NCBI GenBank assembly: GCA_054601695.1
Contig: BAAHQB010000016.1
Span: 744,001 to 808,000 of the forward strand
Direction: 5' to 3'
Source of the DNA: Amorphochlora amoebiformis
Lineage: Eukaryota; Cercozoa; Chlorarachniophyceae
Length of the DNA: 64,000 bases
The position numbers and the translations under genes were made by a program. The notes below the pieces were generated by a model. That model had not been told where the DNA came from, did not search any database, and was given only the letters and a program-made list of their open reading frames with translations. Shown here piece after piece: positions 37,756 through 48,086 of this stretch. Numbering within the stretch: the stretch's first letter is position 1; every line of letters starts with the position of its first letter.

Positions 37756-38065
37756 TAATATAAATATATATATATAGGTAGTATATATATGTAAATTATA
37801 TATACACACATACATATACGTGTATTGTTATGTCTGTAGCATGGAAACATAATTTACTCTGAATCTCAGATGACTGGAGGCATGGCTCGTATAGCCCAAG
37901 AAGCGCTCTTGAACAATCGCATTGTGTGGATTAGCCCTAAAATGGTACGCACCAACAACAGTCCTCAGCCTGTCTGTCAACTAGTACGTTGCTTTTGTTT
38001 TATGTTAATATTTGCAGATAAAGTTACGACGGGAAGATGGCACCGTGTCAAATCACAGCATATGA
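6301..38065 (+). CDS. WDR7: WDR7 / rabconnectin-3 beta-like WD-repeat protein
   Basis: About 55 short exons form a chain that follows the metazoan WDR7 order: WD40 repeats, disordered linker, helical-repeat middle, final WD40 repeats. Clear landmarks are VLVSGGLDG + [14 protein letters not shown] (11174-11773), the [15 protein letters not shown] strand (14294), [13 protein letters not shown] (15693), [15 protein letters not shown] (19459), [15 protein letters not shown] (20632), [13 protein letters not shown] (30264/31161), [15 protein letters not shown] (33541), FHQKSQRFA (35235), [18 protein letters not shown] (36055) and the end [18 protein letters not shown] (37840-38065). The stop is TGA at 38063-38065. 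WDR7 partners DMXL proteins in a RAVE-like complex that promotes V-ATPase assembly on endomembranes; that role is inferred from family. Four joins remain unresolved in phase (after 18338, 25423 and 27977, and the donor of the 31161 exon), so some exons are missing or mis-bounded. The left WD40 block seems to lack the first third of WDR7. Confidence 0.82.
12060..12432 (+). repeat. Duplicated intronic segment
   Basis: CTTCATACGTACATGCATCC followed by GTTATATAGGTATATTAATA occurs at about 12142 and again at 12391. GTATACGTGTATA also recurs (near 12066, 12230 and 12253). The distance between copies is about 249 bp. It lies in a WDR7-like intron. Confidence 0.7.
16466..19548 (+). other. Linker region of the WDR7-like gene (exon list)
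   Basis: Exons: 16466-16550, 17672-17733, 17999-18028, 18259-18338 (3' end uncertain), 18851-18903 and 18964-18994 (frame uncertain), 19459-19548. The product is rich in Ser, Thr, Ala and Pro (for example [15 protein letters not shown] and [14 protein letters not shown]), as expected for the disordered linker between propeller and helical repeats. The last exon carries [18 protein letters not shown], which resembles the conserved HVLFFDVEALIIQL segment that opens the helical part of animal WDR7. The join from 18338 to 18851 can be read in two frames and I could not choose between them. Confidence 0.6.
16590..17150 (+). repeat. Long polypyrimidine tract with internal tandem units
   Basis: About 550 bp of almost pure C and T, in the intron between WDR7-like exons 16466-16550 and 17672-17733. 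Two tandem families are visible: CTCCGTCCTCCCTAT / CTCCGTCCTCTCTTT units (about 16620-16690) and a block of about 54 bp given twice (about 16803-16915). An open frame through it (Leu/Ser/Pro only) is an artefact of composition. Confidence 0.8.
24217..24510 (+). mobile_element. tRNA-like dispersed repeat, degenerate copy 1
   Basis: TTAGCGTATGGTAGAACGGT, TAGTCCAGAGTTTGATTG and AGCGTGACATCACGCC appear in the same order as in the copies at 28 and 29 kb. The A and B boxes are mutated. The copy lies in the intron between WDR7-like exons 23431-23461 and 24660-24697. Confidence 0.55.
24975..25215 (+). repeat. Polypyrimidine tract in a WDR7-like intron
   Basis: TTCTTTCTGTCYCATTCTTT-type units repeat at 24980-25080, then a looser CT-rich stretch runs up to the exon at 25234. 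It lies immediately upstream of an acceptor, so it could act as a greatly extended pyrimidine tract for splicing. Confidence 0.6.
27505..27690. repeat. Long hairpin-forming inverted repeat
   Basis: TATATGCGTATATGTGTGTT, TTGATACATGTGCGTTTATG and TGTGTACGCGCATACAAATA on the left are mirrored by TATTTGTATGCGCGTACACA, CATAAACGCACATGTATCAA and AACACACATATACGCATATA on the right. The arms are about 80 bp around a short (TA)n spacer. Apart from a roughly 11-bp insert (near 27557-27567) in the left arm they are nearly identical. It lies in a WDR7-like intron. Confidence 0.8.
28267..28450 (+). mobile_element. tRNA-like dispersed repeat, copy 2
   Basis: The element begins TGTTAGCGCAGTGG. TAGCGCAGTGG fits the RNA polymerase III A box, and about 35 nt on comes GATTGAAGTCC, close to the B box. 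The 3' part holds a perfect CGTGACGTCACG palindrome near 28417. It lies in a WDR7-like intron, abutting TA-rich sequence. Confidence 0.6.
29047..29345 (+). mobile_element. tRNA-like dispersed repeat, copy 3
   Basis: This is the clearest copy. It opens TGTTAGCGCAGTGG (A box) and has GATTCAAGTCC (B box, fitting GRTTCRARTCC) near 29087, then TTTGGATTATAG. A relic of the GTGACGTCACG palindrome (GTGTTGTCACG) sits near 29152, followed by an internal TACTACCGGGTACTACCCGG repeat near 29190 that recurs in the 61-kb copy. It lies directly against a long TA array, inside a WDR7-like intron. Confidence 0.65.
30380..31035 (+). repeat. Triplicated and duplicated intronic units
   Basis: CAGAAATAT(T/G)..GGTGT(G/A)TTT..CAATTTATAT-type units start near 30390, 30519 and 30861. 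TACAAGGTAATAT(G/A)TACAAACCAAT occurs at 30925 and 31006. The rest is TA repeat. It lies in the WDR7-like intron between 30325 and 31161. Confidence 0.6.
31439..31608 (-). mobile_element. tRNA-like dispersed repeat, short reverse copy 4
   Basis: On the plus strand it runs from CTGTTAATGTATCATTGTAA to GCTGCACTAACAATATA. Read on the minus strand it starts TTGTTAGTGCAGCGG, like the other copies. The two ends are inverted relatives (CTGTTAATG and its counterpart TTGTTAGTG). It matches the outer parts of the 61-kb copy, including TGACAYGTAGGTATCTGTA and CCTGCCGGACCG, but lacks the middle, so it looks like an internally deleted copy. Confidence 0.62.
32985..33065 (+). repeat. Interstitial telomere-like tract (CCCTAA)n before an acceptor
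   Basis: CTTTACCCTAGCTCTGACTCC through GTCCCTAACCCTAATCCAAA runs up to the acceptor of exon 33066. Other sense-strand CCCTAA-like tracts in this gene are near 2370, 6640-6700, 10440-10490, 11130-11160, 14820, 15785, 25350-25390, 32255-32275 and 32345-32395. Reverse (TTAGGG) examples lie at 11815-11835, 15215-15265 and 21826-21860. Confidence 0.65.
34395..34525 (+). repeat. Two-copy direct repeat
   Basis: CGTCTACATATTACATAATA plus TAATTATGTGGGTGAACATA is repeated with small changes about 86 bp later (34483-34524). It lies in a WDR7-like intron. Confidence 0.65.
34763..38065 (+). other. C-terminal WD40 block and stop of the WDR7-like gene (exon list)
   Basis: Exons: 34763-34808, 35235-35268, 35924-35955, 36055-36108, 36398-36447, 36923-36978, 37132-37160, 37231-37269, 37840-37944, 38018-38065. 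Every junction keeps phase. Read in order: [108 protein letters not shown], then the last two exons. This is the ALYDxRTG...ITAVAFxPDGRYLATYS...SFW...RCIKT...RLIW order of the WDR7 C terminus, which makes this block the strongest part of the identification. Confidence 0.88.
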
Positions 38066-38823
38066 CTCCAGTGACTCAGTTGCAATCAATGATAGCTTCA
38101 AACTTGAATGTCATGATTCACATTAGCGAAAAGAAGCTAAATCGGAAATTTAAATTGCACGTTAATATTGATACCGTACGTCTAGACGTACGTTGCAGAA
38201 TCTGCAGATGCAGTACCTAGATTTGGGGCGACATCATCTAAATCGTAAATCATAGCCTAGATAGCAGCCTATTAGCAGGTTACCGTAGTAACTAAGTTAC
38301 AGTTCAAGTGAGGATCACATGCGTAGCATTCTACTAATTCTAGAACTACACTCGCATGTGACAATGTCATGATGCGTACGTACGTACGAAGTATCATCAT
38401 TCATTCCCTAGGTGATTATCGCTGAGAGGTCTCAATTCTACAGTGGCTATTACCTTACATTTTAGTAGTCCATGTACTTTGCAGCTTACTAATCTAGCTA
38501 ATATTAATATATAAACTAGATAAAGTATATATATATATAATATTATGTACATGTAATATATATCTCGTATATCTAGTATATACTAGATATATATCTAGTA
38601 TATAGACATACGTATAATTATATATGTATATAGATATATATATATATATATATATATATCTAGTATATATATCTAGATTCTAGATATATATACATATACA
38701 TATATCTAGATATATATGCCCTCTACTAGATCTAGGCCATACTTATACATATACATATCATAGTATCTGTCAGTGTATATCTAGTATATGAACATACATA
38801 CTGGTAGTTAGTAGTAGTACTAG

Positions 38824-38902
<79 letters not shown>

Positions 38903-38966
38903 TATATGTGTATTTTTATATATATTATATATGGGTATGTTAAATTACACTTGGATAATGTACATA

Positions 38967-39021
<55 letters not shown>

Positions 39022-39111
39022 CAAACACAATGAGTAATTTGATAGCTGTCTGTCTTCCAACTTCGACTTCATGCAAGACTTTGAAATTCGCGATGAAGCG
39101 CTCGTACGATC
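38066..39111. other. Convergent intergenic region, CTAG-rich
   Basis: About 1 kb lies between the WDR7-like stop and the SAMHD1-like stop. I count roughly 15-18 CTAG tetranucleotides, mainly between 38160 and 38830. Some are in nested palindromes such as TCTAGTATATACTAGA near 38571. TA runs occupy 38820-38900 and 38968-39020. Both 3' untranslated regions and both polyadenylation signals must be here, but none could be fixed. A frame open to 38220 continues past the WDR7 stop in another phase and is not coding. Confidence 0.6.
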
Positions 39112-40176
39112 TCAAGCATTCCCGATGCCATTGCGCTTTCTTTTCTGAGGCTTTTCTTCTGGTATTGGAGAGAGCATAGCAAATTTAGTTCTGCGTTTGC
39201 GTGGCCTGTCGCGACGTGACGATGAAGGAGTGGGTCTCAATGGTGTTCCTCCAGATTGGCCCGGAGACGAACATCCTGCAAGGAGGGGAAACAGTTAGGA
39301 AGTTGGCTGTAGCACATTCAGAAGAGCACTAACCTAATGATTGCGAAATCATCTTATGCCCCACAGGCGTTCCAGTGGCACCAGAAGGACGGCGCAACGA
39401 ATTGCGAGTGGGAGTGCTGAAAACTCTCCTTTCAATCTTAGTCGTTGGTTGCGACGTGGTTCGGTTGAGTGGGAAACGTTTGGGTTCCATAGATTCGAAT
39501 ACTATCGGCTTCACGATTTTCTCTGTGATAAATAATATTGTGATGAAAAAGTATCAACTAAATATTTACTGCTTACTATTCTCCTCTCTTTCGCTCCATC
39601 TTCTCATTGCATCTTCCGTAGCTCCAATCTGGTTAGAGCACAAGTTTCAGTTAAGCTTCAACCTTCGATTTAGATCCTGACCTTCTTATAATCTACCCCT
39701 CCTTTGGTTTTATTGGATTTGTCAACTCTCAAGTAGACGCGAAGTAAGTGCTCCTGATGTTTGATCTGAGATAGCATATTATTAGACCCACATTGCTTAG
39801 GTTAGAGAGGGTCTACATTTTCTTGGATCATGTGGGAAGGAAGTCCCGGCTGCATTACTTGAGTACTGCCCTTCCACTTATTATGCTGTTGTTGGAGATA
39901 ATAGAGGATAATAATTAGAATATGAATGAGTCCAACGGTTGTTGGGAATATTTGGGCAGATTACGGTTGGGTTAGCTTAAGGTAAAAGGTGGGCAGTGGA
40001 TGGTCCAACCCGGAAAAATACTATACTATCCAGAGGATTCTTCTCCTTACTCCCATAGTTCAGTTTGGCGTGCTGAATCACAATATCCTCCTCCGTGACC
40101 TTACGTATGAATGTATACATGTGCAAAAATACGTGTACATGTTTATATATTATATTATATTATATTATATATATAT

Positions 40177-40207
<31 letters not shown>

Positions 40208-40579
40208 GGGTATACATATACATGTATATGTATATGTATTCAGGTATGCATATAATATGATACACATAGATACCAAAGAGTTCCTCAGTTCTTCCATGAT
40301 TTCTTCCTTGGTAATTAGCTGAGGGGAAGAGATAATTAGGATTCCTCGAATCATAAAGAAAGAGATGCTTGACTTCCTTCTTCTTCGTATTCTTATTCCA
40401 GATCTCATAGAGCTTCTGCGGTACGATTAGCTGATACGCTGAAACGTAGAGTTGCCTTCTCTGGATGCGGCATATAAGCTTTCTGAGGAGCACAACATCC
40501 AATATGTATGTATATATGTTTCTATATATATACACATACACATACATAGACATATAAACGTGTGGTGTGCGTTTATTGC

Positions 40580-40610
<31 letters not shown>

Positions 40611-41327
40611 AACATACATATATACATTTTCATATATATATATATATATAAATATAAATATATATGTATACATATATGTATATATAATACATGCTTGCAG
40701 ATATGAATATGTATAAATATATATATATATATATATACATGTATAAATATATCTACATATATATATATATATATACATATATACATATATATATATATTT
40801 ATGTACGTATGTATAAATTTGGGTGTGTATATTTACATAGATGTAAGAGTGATATTTATGTATAGAATGTTTGTACACGGATCACCATAGAAATATCACA
40901 GATTGATATATATATATATATATATATGTTTGTGCAATACTATATATATATATATATATATTAATATGTATATATATATACATGTGTATATACATATATG
41001 TATATATACAATTTGTATGATATATATATATATATAACACATTATATACATATATATATATATATATTTATTTATATACATATATATAATTTATACATTT
41101 GTGTGATGTGTATATACATATGTATGTATATGTAATGTATTATACATACACATATACATTATATTTGAGTGCAATGTCACAGGGGTTATCTAACCGTGCT
41201 TTCTCATACTTTGCCCCTCTCAAGCGCTCAATCTGATTAATAACCTAGGATTTGGAGGAATAAGTCTATAGAACTCTCACTACGACCCTGTTAAACCATC
41301 GTACTGTTTTGAATATATACATGTAAA

Positions 41328-41375
<48 letters not shown>

Positions 41376-41485
41376 TGCACTTATTCGATAAACGAGAGAT
41401 TGGAGGCAGATTGTTGAGATATTTACGCATATGTATGCTGTTCATCTGCATACATGTTTATTTATATTATTATTCATAAATATAC

Positions 41486-41519
<34 letters not shown>

Positions 41520-41635
41520 GTATACTATACATAATACACATGTATGTATATGTACTATATGCATGTATACAGGGAGAGTGTTGTTTTGTTCATACGCATA
41601 TACGTTTACATATTTATATCTAGACTTATATACAC

Positions 41636-41695
<60 letters not shown>

Positions 41696-41810
41696 CATAC
41701 ATACATGTAATACATAAATGCATACACACGTACATATTACAATGTAAAATGTAATTGTAGACAATACATATCTGAGTATGTAAACATATATATATATATA
41801 TATACATACA

Positions 41811-41849
<39 letters not shown>

Positions 41850-41925
41850 CTTTTTGTACATTTATATAGGTATATATATAATATTATCATATCAGATATA
41901 TTATATAAACATATATATATATATA

Positions 41926-41998
<73 letters not shown>

Positions 41999-42018
41999 AT
42001 ATATATATATATATATAA

Positions 42019-42078
<60 letters not shown>

Positions 42079-42223
42079 CACTTGTACACACGTTTATACG
42101 TGCAGTATATAAATGTATGCATACATTATATATATATATATATATATATATAGGTTTTTATATCAGATATTTTAGAAATATTATGTGTGCATATTTGTAC
42201 ATAATATATTTATATGTACATGC

Positions 42224-42264
<41 letters not shown>

Positions 42265-42631
42265 CACATATATATGTATGTACATTATATATATATATAT
42301 ATATATAGATAGATATATACATAAATATATTTATATAAATGTATACAAATATATACATATATATATATATATATGTACATATATTAACGTATATATATTA
42401 AAAATATTTTCAACACCCTGCCCCTAATCTTTCGTTTACCGAGTCGGTGAGGTGGGCGTACTTAGCCATATTCATACAACTCTTGGAAATCTCGAGCTCC
42501 TTGTCCACCTGAAGATATATATTTTGATCAATAACTCGAAGGAAAGTGCGTATAATTATTGCCCACATTACAAAAATATTAATAGCTGTACATTATATTA
42601 TATCCTGAATATTATATATATACAGAGAGTA

Positions 42632-42691
<60 letters not shown>

Positions 42692-44239
42692 TTATATATG
42701 TATATATATATATGTATATATATTATATATATATACAATAGTGCATATACATATATATATGTACATATATATATCTACAAAAGTGCATGCACATGTATAT
42801 ATATACATATATATACATATATATATATATACATATATATCTACAAAAGTGCATGCACATGTATATATATATGTATGTATATATAAATATATATATATAT
42901 ACAATATATATATATATATTTGTATATATATATTATATCATAAATCTGATGTTTCCTAATTACACTCTTAAATATTATATATGTATATATATTATATATA
43001 TATATATATTATATGTATGTATATCCATTATGTATATAAAATGTATATTTATATACATATTAGAGATATAACTGAAAATTATTCATAGTAAAATATTAGT
43101 TTAATATATACAAATATATATACATATATAATATATCATGCGAGTGCATATGTGTGTATTTGTACAAAACATAGGTATAGTTGTATTCAAACAAGTTAAT
43201 AACTATTTTTGTTACCATAAGCATCGCGTCAAGCATCATATACTCCACAGCCTTAATTGTCTTGTGTGTGTATACGTTCTTGTGCAAATTGTACCGCATA
43301 TTGAAGATCTTCCCAATTCCCATCCCCGAAAGCAGCGTGAGGGCGGTTTTTATATATGTAAGCCAATTTTAATTCAAAGTTAGTTTTAAAATCACCATGT
43401 AAATATCGTTGCAAAGCTTCACTGGGAATGCGATCTGGTTGGCCTTCTGTTGTTATGGAAGTGCGGCTTAAACTTGCAGCTGTTGTCAGGTCGAATGAAG
43501 CGAGTTCGGTGGGTCAATATGGACAAACCTGTTCAGGTGTATCAGACTCTCCAAGATCCTTAGTAAGTTTCACCTCCATGTTCAAGAGAACCCGTTCTAT
43601 AGGCATAGAGATGTCCCCTAACAAATTATCATTAAGAAATATGTTCTTCGTCATCTCTTCCTTGCTGTGGCTTGTCATAATTAGATCCATAGCAAAGCAT
43701 GACTAATCCATAGCAAAGACCAGAACCAAACTCACCCATCCGCAGAGCACGAGCATCTCTGAGCAAATAATCCATTTTGTCCACCTGACAGGAATAGGAA
43801 TCGTCAGGATAACCGTCGGAAGATACGTTTTGATTAAAGCATTCTCGTGTAATAATTGACTTACGTCAAGTCCGCTCTCCTCGTTAGATATGATTTGATA
43901 AATCCACTTGCCGTTGTATTTTCTCTCGTACTTCTTGCGCTCCTAAGTAGATTTGTGTATATGTATTTTGGACACTAATGCACACTCGCATTTCCACAGG
44001 TACATAATATAACAATGGATATTATGTACATAAGTACATAACAATGCACATAATGTACATTTGTATATGTATATATACATTATATAAAAATATATATATA
44101 TATATATATATTATACATGTAATGTATATCAATATATATATATATATATTCTACGTATTAATATATATACATTTATATATATGTATATATATATTATATA
44201 TATAATATATATATATATATAGAAATATTGTCCAATACA

Positions 44240-44272
<33 letters not shown>

Positions 44273-44531
44273 GTATATTACATATTATAAATGAATATAT
44301 ATATATATATATATACATATTACATATTATAAATGAATATATACATATACATATATATATATATATACATTTATAATATATTCAATATTATGTATATCAA
44401 TATGTTATATATATATACACACACACATATATATATATATATGCAAATACAATATGTATTATGTATTATTTACTCATATACATATATATATATATATATA
44501 ATATATGTTTACAAATATATATACACACACG

Positions 44532-44581
<50 letters not shown>

Positions 44582-44895
44582 GCAAAAACATATATAAACA
44601 CACACAATATCTAATACATATAAAATATGACTGAGTATATATATATATATATCTTTATATATATATATATATATATATTATATTATATTATATGTATACA
44701 CATATATATATATATTCCCGTATATATATATACATTTATAGATGTATGTATATGTCATGCTATACCGATATATATATATATATATATATAATGTTTATAA
44801 TATATATATATATATATATAATATACATATGAACATGTTATATATATATATATATATATTTATATATGCATTTATATGTTATACTATACACACAC

Positions 44896-44929
<34 letters not shown>

Positions 44930-44932
44930 GTG

Positions 44933-44982
<50 letters not shown>

Positions 44983-46097
44983 CATGTATACATACACACA
45001 TATATACATGTATATATATATATATATATGTGTGTGCATACATACATATATATGTGTATACATATTAATTCATATTATGCACGTATATATTTGGATATAT
45101 TATATTTTTGGATATATGTAGTATGTATGCGTGAGCGTCTGTGTTCGTGTTTTCTCCTTTTCTTTTGTCCTACCTCAGAAAAAGCCTTTGGGTTGATCAG
45201 AGACTGAACGAACTCTTTTTCACTGAACACTTCCCCTTCTTCTGTTTCAACCGTCTCGAATTCCAAAGGATTGTTTTCCGCCTTGACGATGTGGCTAGTT
45301 CGGATAGGATCGTCATTAAAATAAACCAATGCAAGCCAGCGTTAGCAGTTACTTTATCATGGCGACAGAAAAATCCTCGTGGCTTTTTCCCTTCAGCTCA
45401 GGGTAATACTTTTGACTTGAATTAAACTTAAATTCAGTGATACTCAGAGTGGGTGGCTTCAGGAGTTGTATGCTGGGACAGGAAACATACAGCAAGATAA
45501 CAAAGCAATCCATAGGGGTTATACTACAATTTTTTCCAGAAGAGATCGAGGTGGAAGGCAGCGTAGGGGTTAATTCAGTTAGATCAATAGATTTTGGGGT
45601 CAGGGTTGGGAGCGAGCTTCCAACTTTTTGAGAAACTCCGAGTCGAACATGTGGCTAAACGGTCCTATGATAAATGGATTAGGAAAAAAGATGCTAGTGC
45701 ATGCATTGAACAACGTACCGTGGCCAATATCATGAAGAAGACCTGCAGCCATCACCTGAGTATAAAGTATCTCAATGTGTAAATCGAAGCTCCAGAAAGA
45801 ATGCTTTCTACCAGTTCCTTCAACCTAGAATCTATCTTCAACTCTGGGTTTTTCCTTCTGAGTTGATCCATAGCTCTTCCTGCCAGGTGCATCACCCCCA
45901 GAGAGTGTTCAAAACGAGTGTGGGTAGCACCTGTGTACCGTAACATCAATATATATTACTCAACTTTTTGTGAGGAGTGTACCTGGATACACAACGTATG
46001 TGGCCCCCAGTTGTTTCAGATTCTGGAGCCTCTTGAACTGAGGCGTGTCGATAATCCTTAGGATGAAGAGAGTTATAGCATACATATATATATGTGC

Positions 46098-46145
<48 letters not shown>

Positions 46146-46167
46146 TTATGTCTGTATATATTTATGT

Positions 46168-46219
<52 letters not shown>

Positions 46220-46324
46220 TATATACACATATATACAAAAATATATATAATTACGTATATACAAAATATGCATAAAGATATAATATAAAAATATACATAT
46301 ATCTCTAGATGTGTGCATACATAC

Positions 46325-46368
<44 letters not shown>

Positions 46369-46539
46369 ATGATGTAACTCAACGACTTACGAATGGTGTG
46401 AAACATCACTAGAATTATTGCCTAACCTGAGAAACTTTCGAGGGATCTCGATGAACCCGTGCACAGGATCCTAGTGGAAGAAAAGTATTAGTCCTACAGA
46501 TGTTTACATTACGGCATTGCGAAGGAATGTTGAACTCAT
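39112..46539 (-). CDS. SAMHD1: SAMHD1-like HD-domain dNTP triphosphohydrolase
   Basis: Twenty-two exons on the minus strand: 46513-46539, 46427-46470, 45983-46056, 45812-45930, 45719-45755, 45625-45664, 45353-45382, 45174-45294, 43865-43942, 43736-43784, 43574-43656, 43396-43446, 43216-43308, 42440-42508, 41195-41244, 40374-40482, 40274-40318, 40010-40099, 39682-39795, 39577-39628, 39334-39522, 39112-39275. They total 1728 nt, an open frame of 575 codons plus TGA with consistent phase throughout. The family hydrolyses dNTPs to deoxynucleoside and triphosphate. HD metal ligands are all present: H57 (RFEHSLG), H96-D97 (LLHDIGHG), D192 (LDVDKMDYL). Also kept are H100, H105, H115, K193, Y196, D200, R256 and Y264, equivalent to human active-site residues H210, H215, H233, K312, Y315, D319, R366 and Y374. 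There is no N-terminal SAM domain. The C-terminal tail holds basic clusters ([17 protein letters not shown]) that look like nuclear localisation signals. The start exon (MSSTFLRNA) is the least certain part. Confidence 0.93.
42735..42872. repeat. Two-copy direct repeat
   Basis: ATCTACAAAAGTGCATGCAC followed by ATGTATATATAT is present at about 42773 and 42839, 66 bp apart. It lies in the SAMHD1-like intron between exons 43216-43308 and 42440-42508. Confidence 0.7.
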
Positions 46540-46781
46540 CAACGGATCTACCGCGAAACGAAGATCAATGCAAACCAAATAGTGAGAAGCCCGTTCGATT
46601 TTTTTGACTCTTCATCAGGAGATATAACTTTCGAGCTGAGCTGTTAGAATACGTACATTCAAGTTACCTGGATGAAGCATGGGTGCGGAGGGTCTTCTGA
46701 CAACTGGGCGGACATTTGGGCAGGTGCTTTTGGACTCTGAACTCTAACCTCGGCACTATCGGGGATCCCCGTTCAAGATCT
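46540..46781. promoter_or_regulatory. Divergent promoter between the SAMHD1-like gene and the coiled-coil gene
   Basis: The two start codons, at 46539 (-) and 46782 (+), are separated by only 242 bp, so both promoters and 5' leaders must lie here. The stretch is complex sequence without (TA)n arrays, unlike nearly all other non-coding DNA in the window. I see no TATA box at a convincing distance from either start. Shared regulation is an inference from the spacing. Confidence 0.55.
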
Positions 46782-47806
46782 ATGAGCTCGCAGCTGCCCG
46801 ACTGGGCCACGTTTCAGGCTGCACTCAAAGCCTCGGGCGTCTCAGATGACACTATTGATGTCCTGGAGGTGAGGAATAAGAAGTAATTCGTACGCATCGA
46901 AATTTCCTGACTATAGGGACCCTTAACAGGCGGAGGGCTATGACGAAAGGATGGAAACCCTTCTGAAGATAACCACCTCCTCGCTAGATTTGCTGCGTTT
47001 GGACAAAGGGCAAGCTGAGAAGGCTTCCAAAGTTATCGAAAAGTTTCGCCCTAAGGAACAAGAACAGGTTTAGATCACAGAACCTGATAATATTCGGAAA
47101 AATGAAAACGAAGCGTTCCACCAGGAGGGCGCGCGGGAAGACTGTGCTAAGAATAAGGGCTCAATATCGAAGTCGAAGGGAGCATCAGACAAAAAACAGG
47201 ATACGATGAAATCTGACCGCGAGAAGCTCATGGCCCCGATCCAGAAGGAGACCTCCGAGATCCTCAAGAACGTTACGACCACGATGAGTTACATCAACGA
47301 TACGGAAAAGGTTGCCAGCTTTCGCAACTAGATGTTTTCTTTAAGTTTTATTTTTCAAGGGTGAAGCCAAGCGTAAGGTTGCTGACGCCGCCATTAAATC
47401 CATATATCCTGGGATGCAGGTGAGCACATTCTACGTTTTCGTCCACTTACAGTTAAACTGAAATCTATTGAATAACGCATGATCAGAAACTCGCGTCTCT
47501 AGTAAACGTTCTACCAAAGGTACGTGGATAGCGTAAGACGTACTTAGGTCTTTTGGTTCTGGTAGTAGGTTAGGATTGCAATCTCCGCCAAAATCATTTA
47601 GTAGGTAGTGTTGCGTTTGGCTAGGGATTCTATTCATTCATCTCATCTTCGTTTCTGTACACAGGGCTATAATTCAGTGAAGCGTGGAGCTTCGGAACTG
47701 GTTAAATCTACTCAAGCCCTCATGAAGTTTGTCGAGTTGCGTCCGATACAACCGTTATTTCATGTGCTAGTAGTAAATAACATGGTTTAGATAGTGGATT
47801 ATTTAT

Positions 47807-47852
<46 letters not shown>

Positions 47853-47894
47853 TATATATATATACATATGTATGTATCATGTTAATTATCATGG

Positions 47895-47926
<32 letters not shown>

Positions 47927-48034
47927 GTATACATATATATATTAATTTTCATGGTATGTAATTAATATATATATATATATATACATATATATAATTGTAA
48001 TATGTATATATATATATATACATATGTGTGTGTG

Positions 48035-48086
<52 letters not shown>

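Noticed and set aside
37945-38220. Extension of the last WDR7 frame to codons ending at 38220
   Set aside because: That frame reads through the intron 37945-38017. The phase-consistent exon at 38018 stops at 38065 and matches the conserved C terminus.
43216-43446. Alternative frame [17 protein letters not shown] across a SAMHD1-like intron
   Set aside because: It is open and looks protein-like, but the flanking exons in the other frame match SAMHD1 ([15 protein letters not shown]) and join in phase.
47068-47124. Use of TAG as a sense codon
   Set aside because: The segment has GT...AG borders, is 57 nt long like other short introns here, and the other genes show no in-frame TAG.
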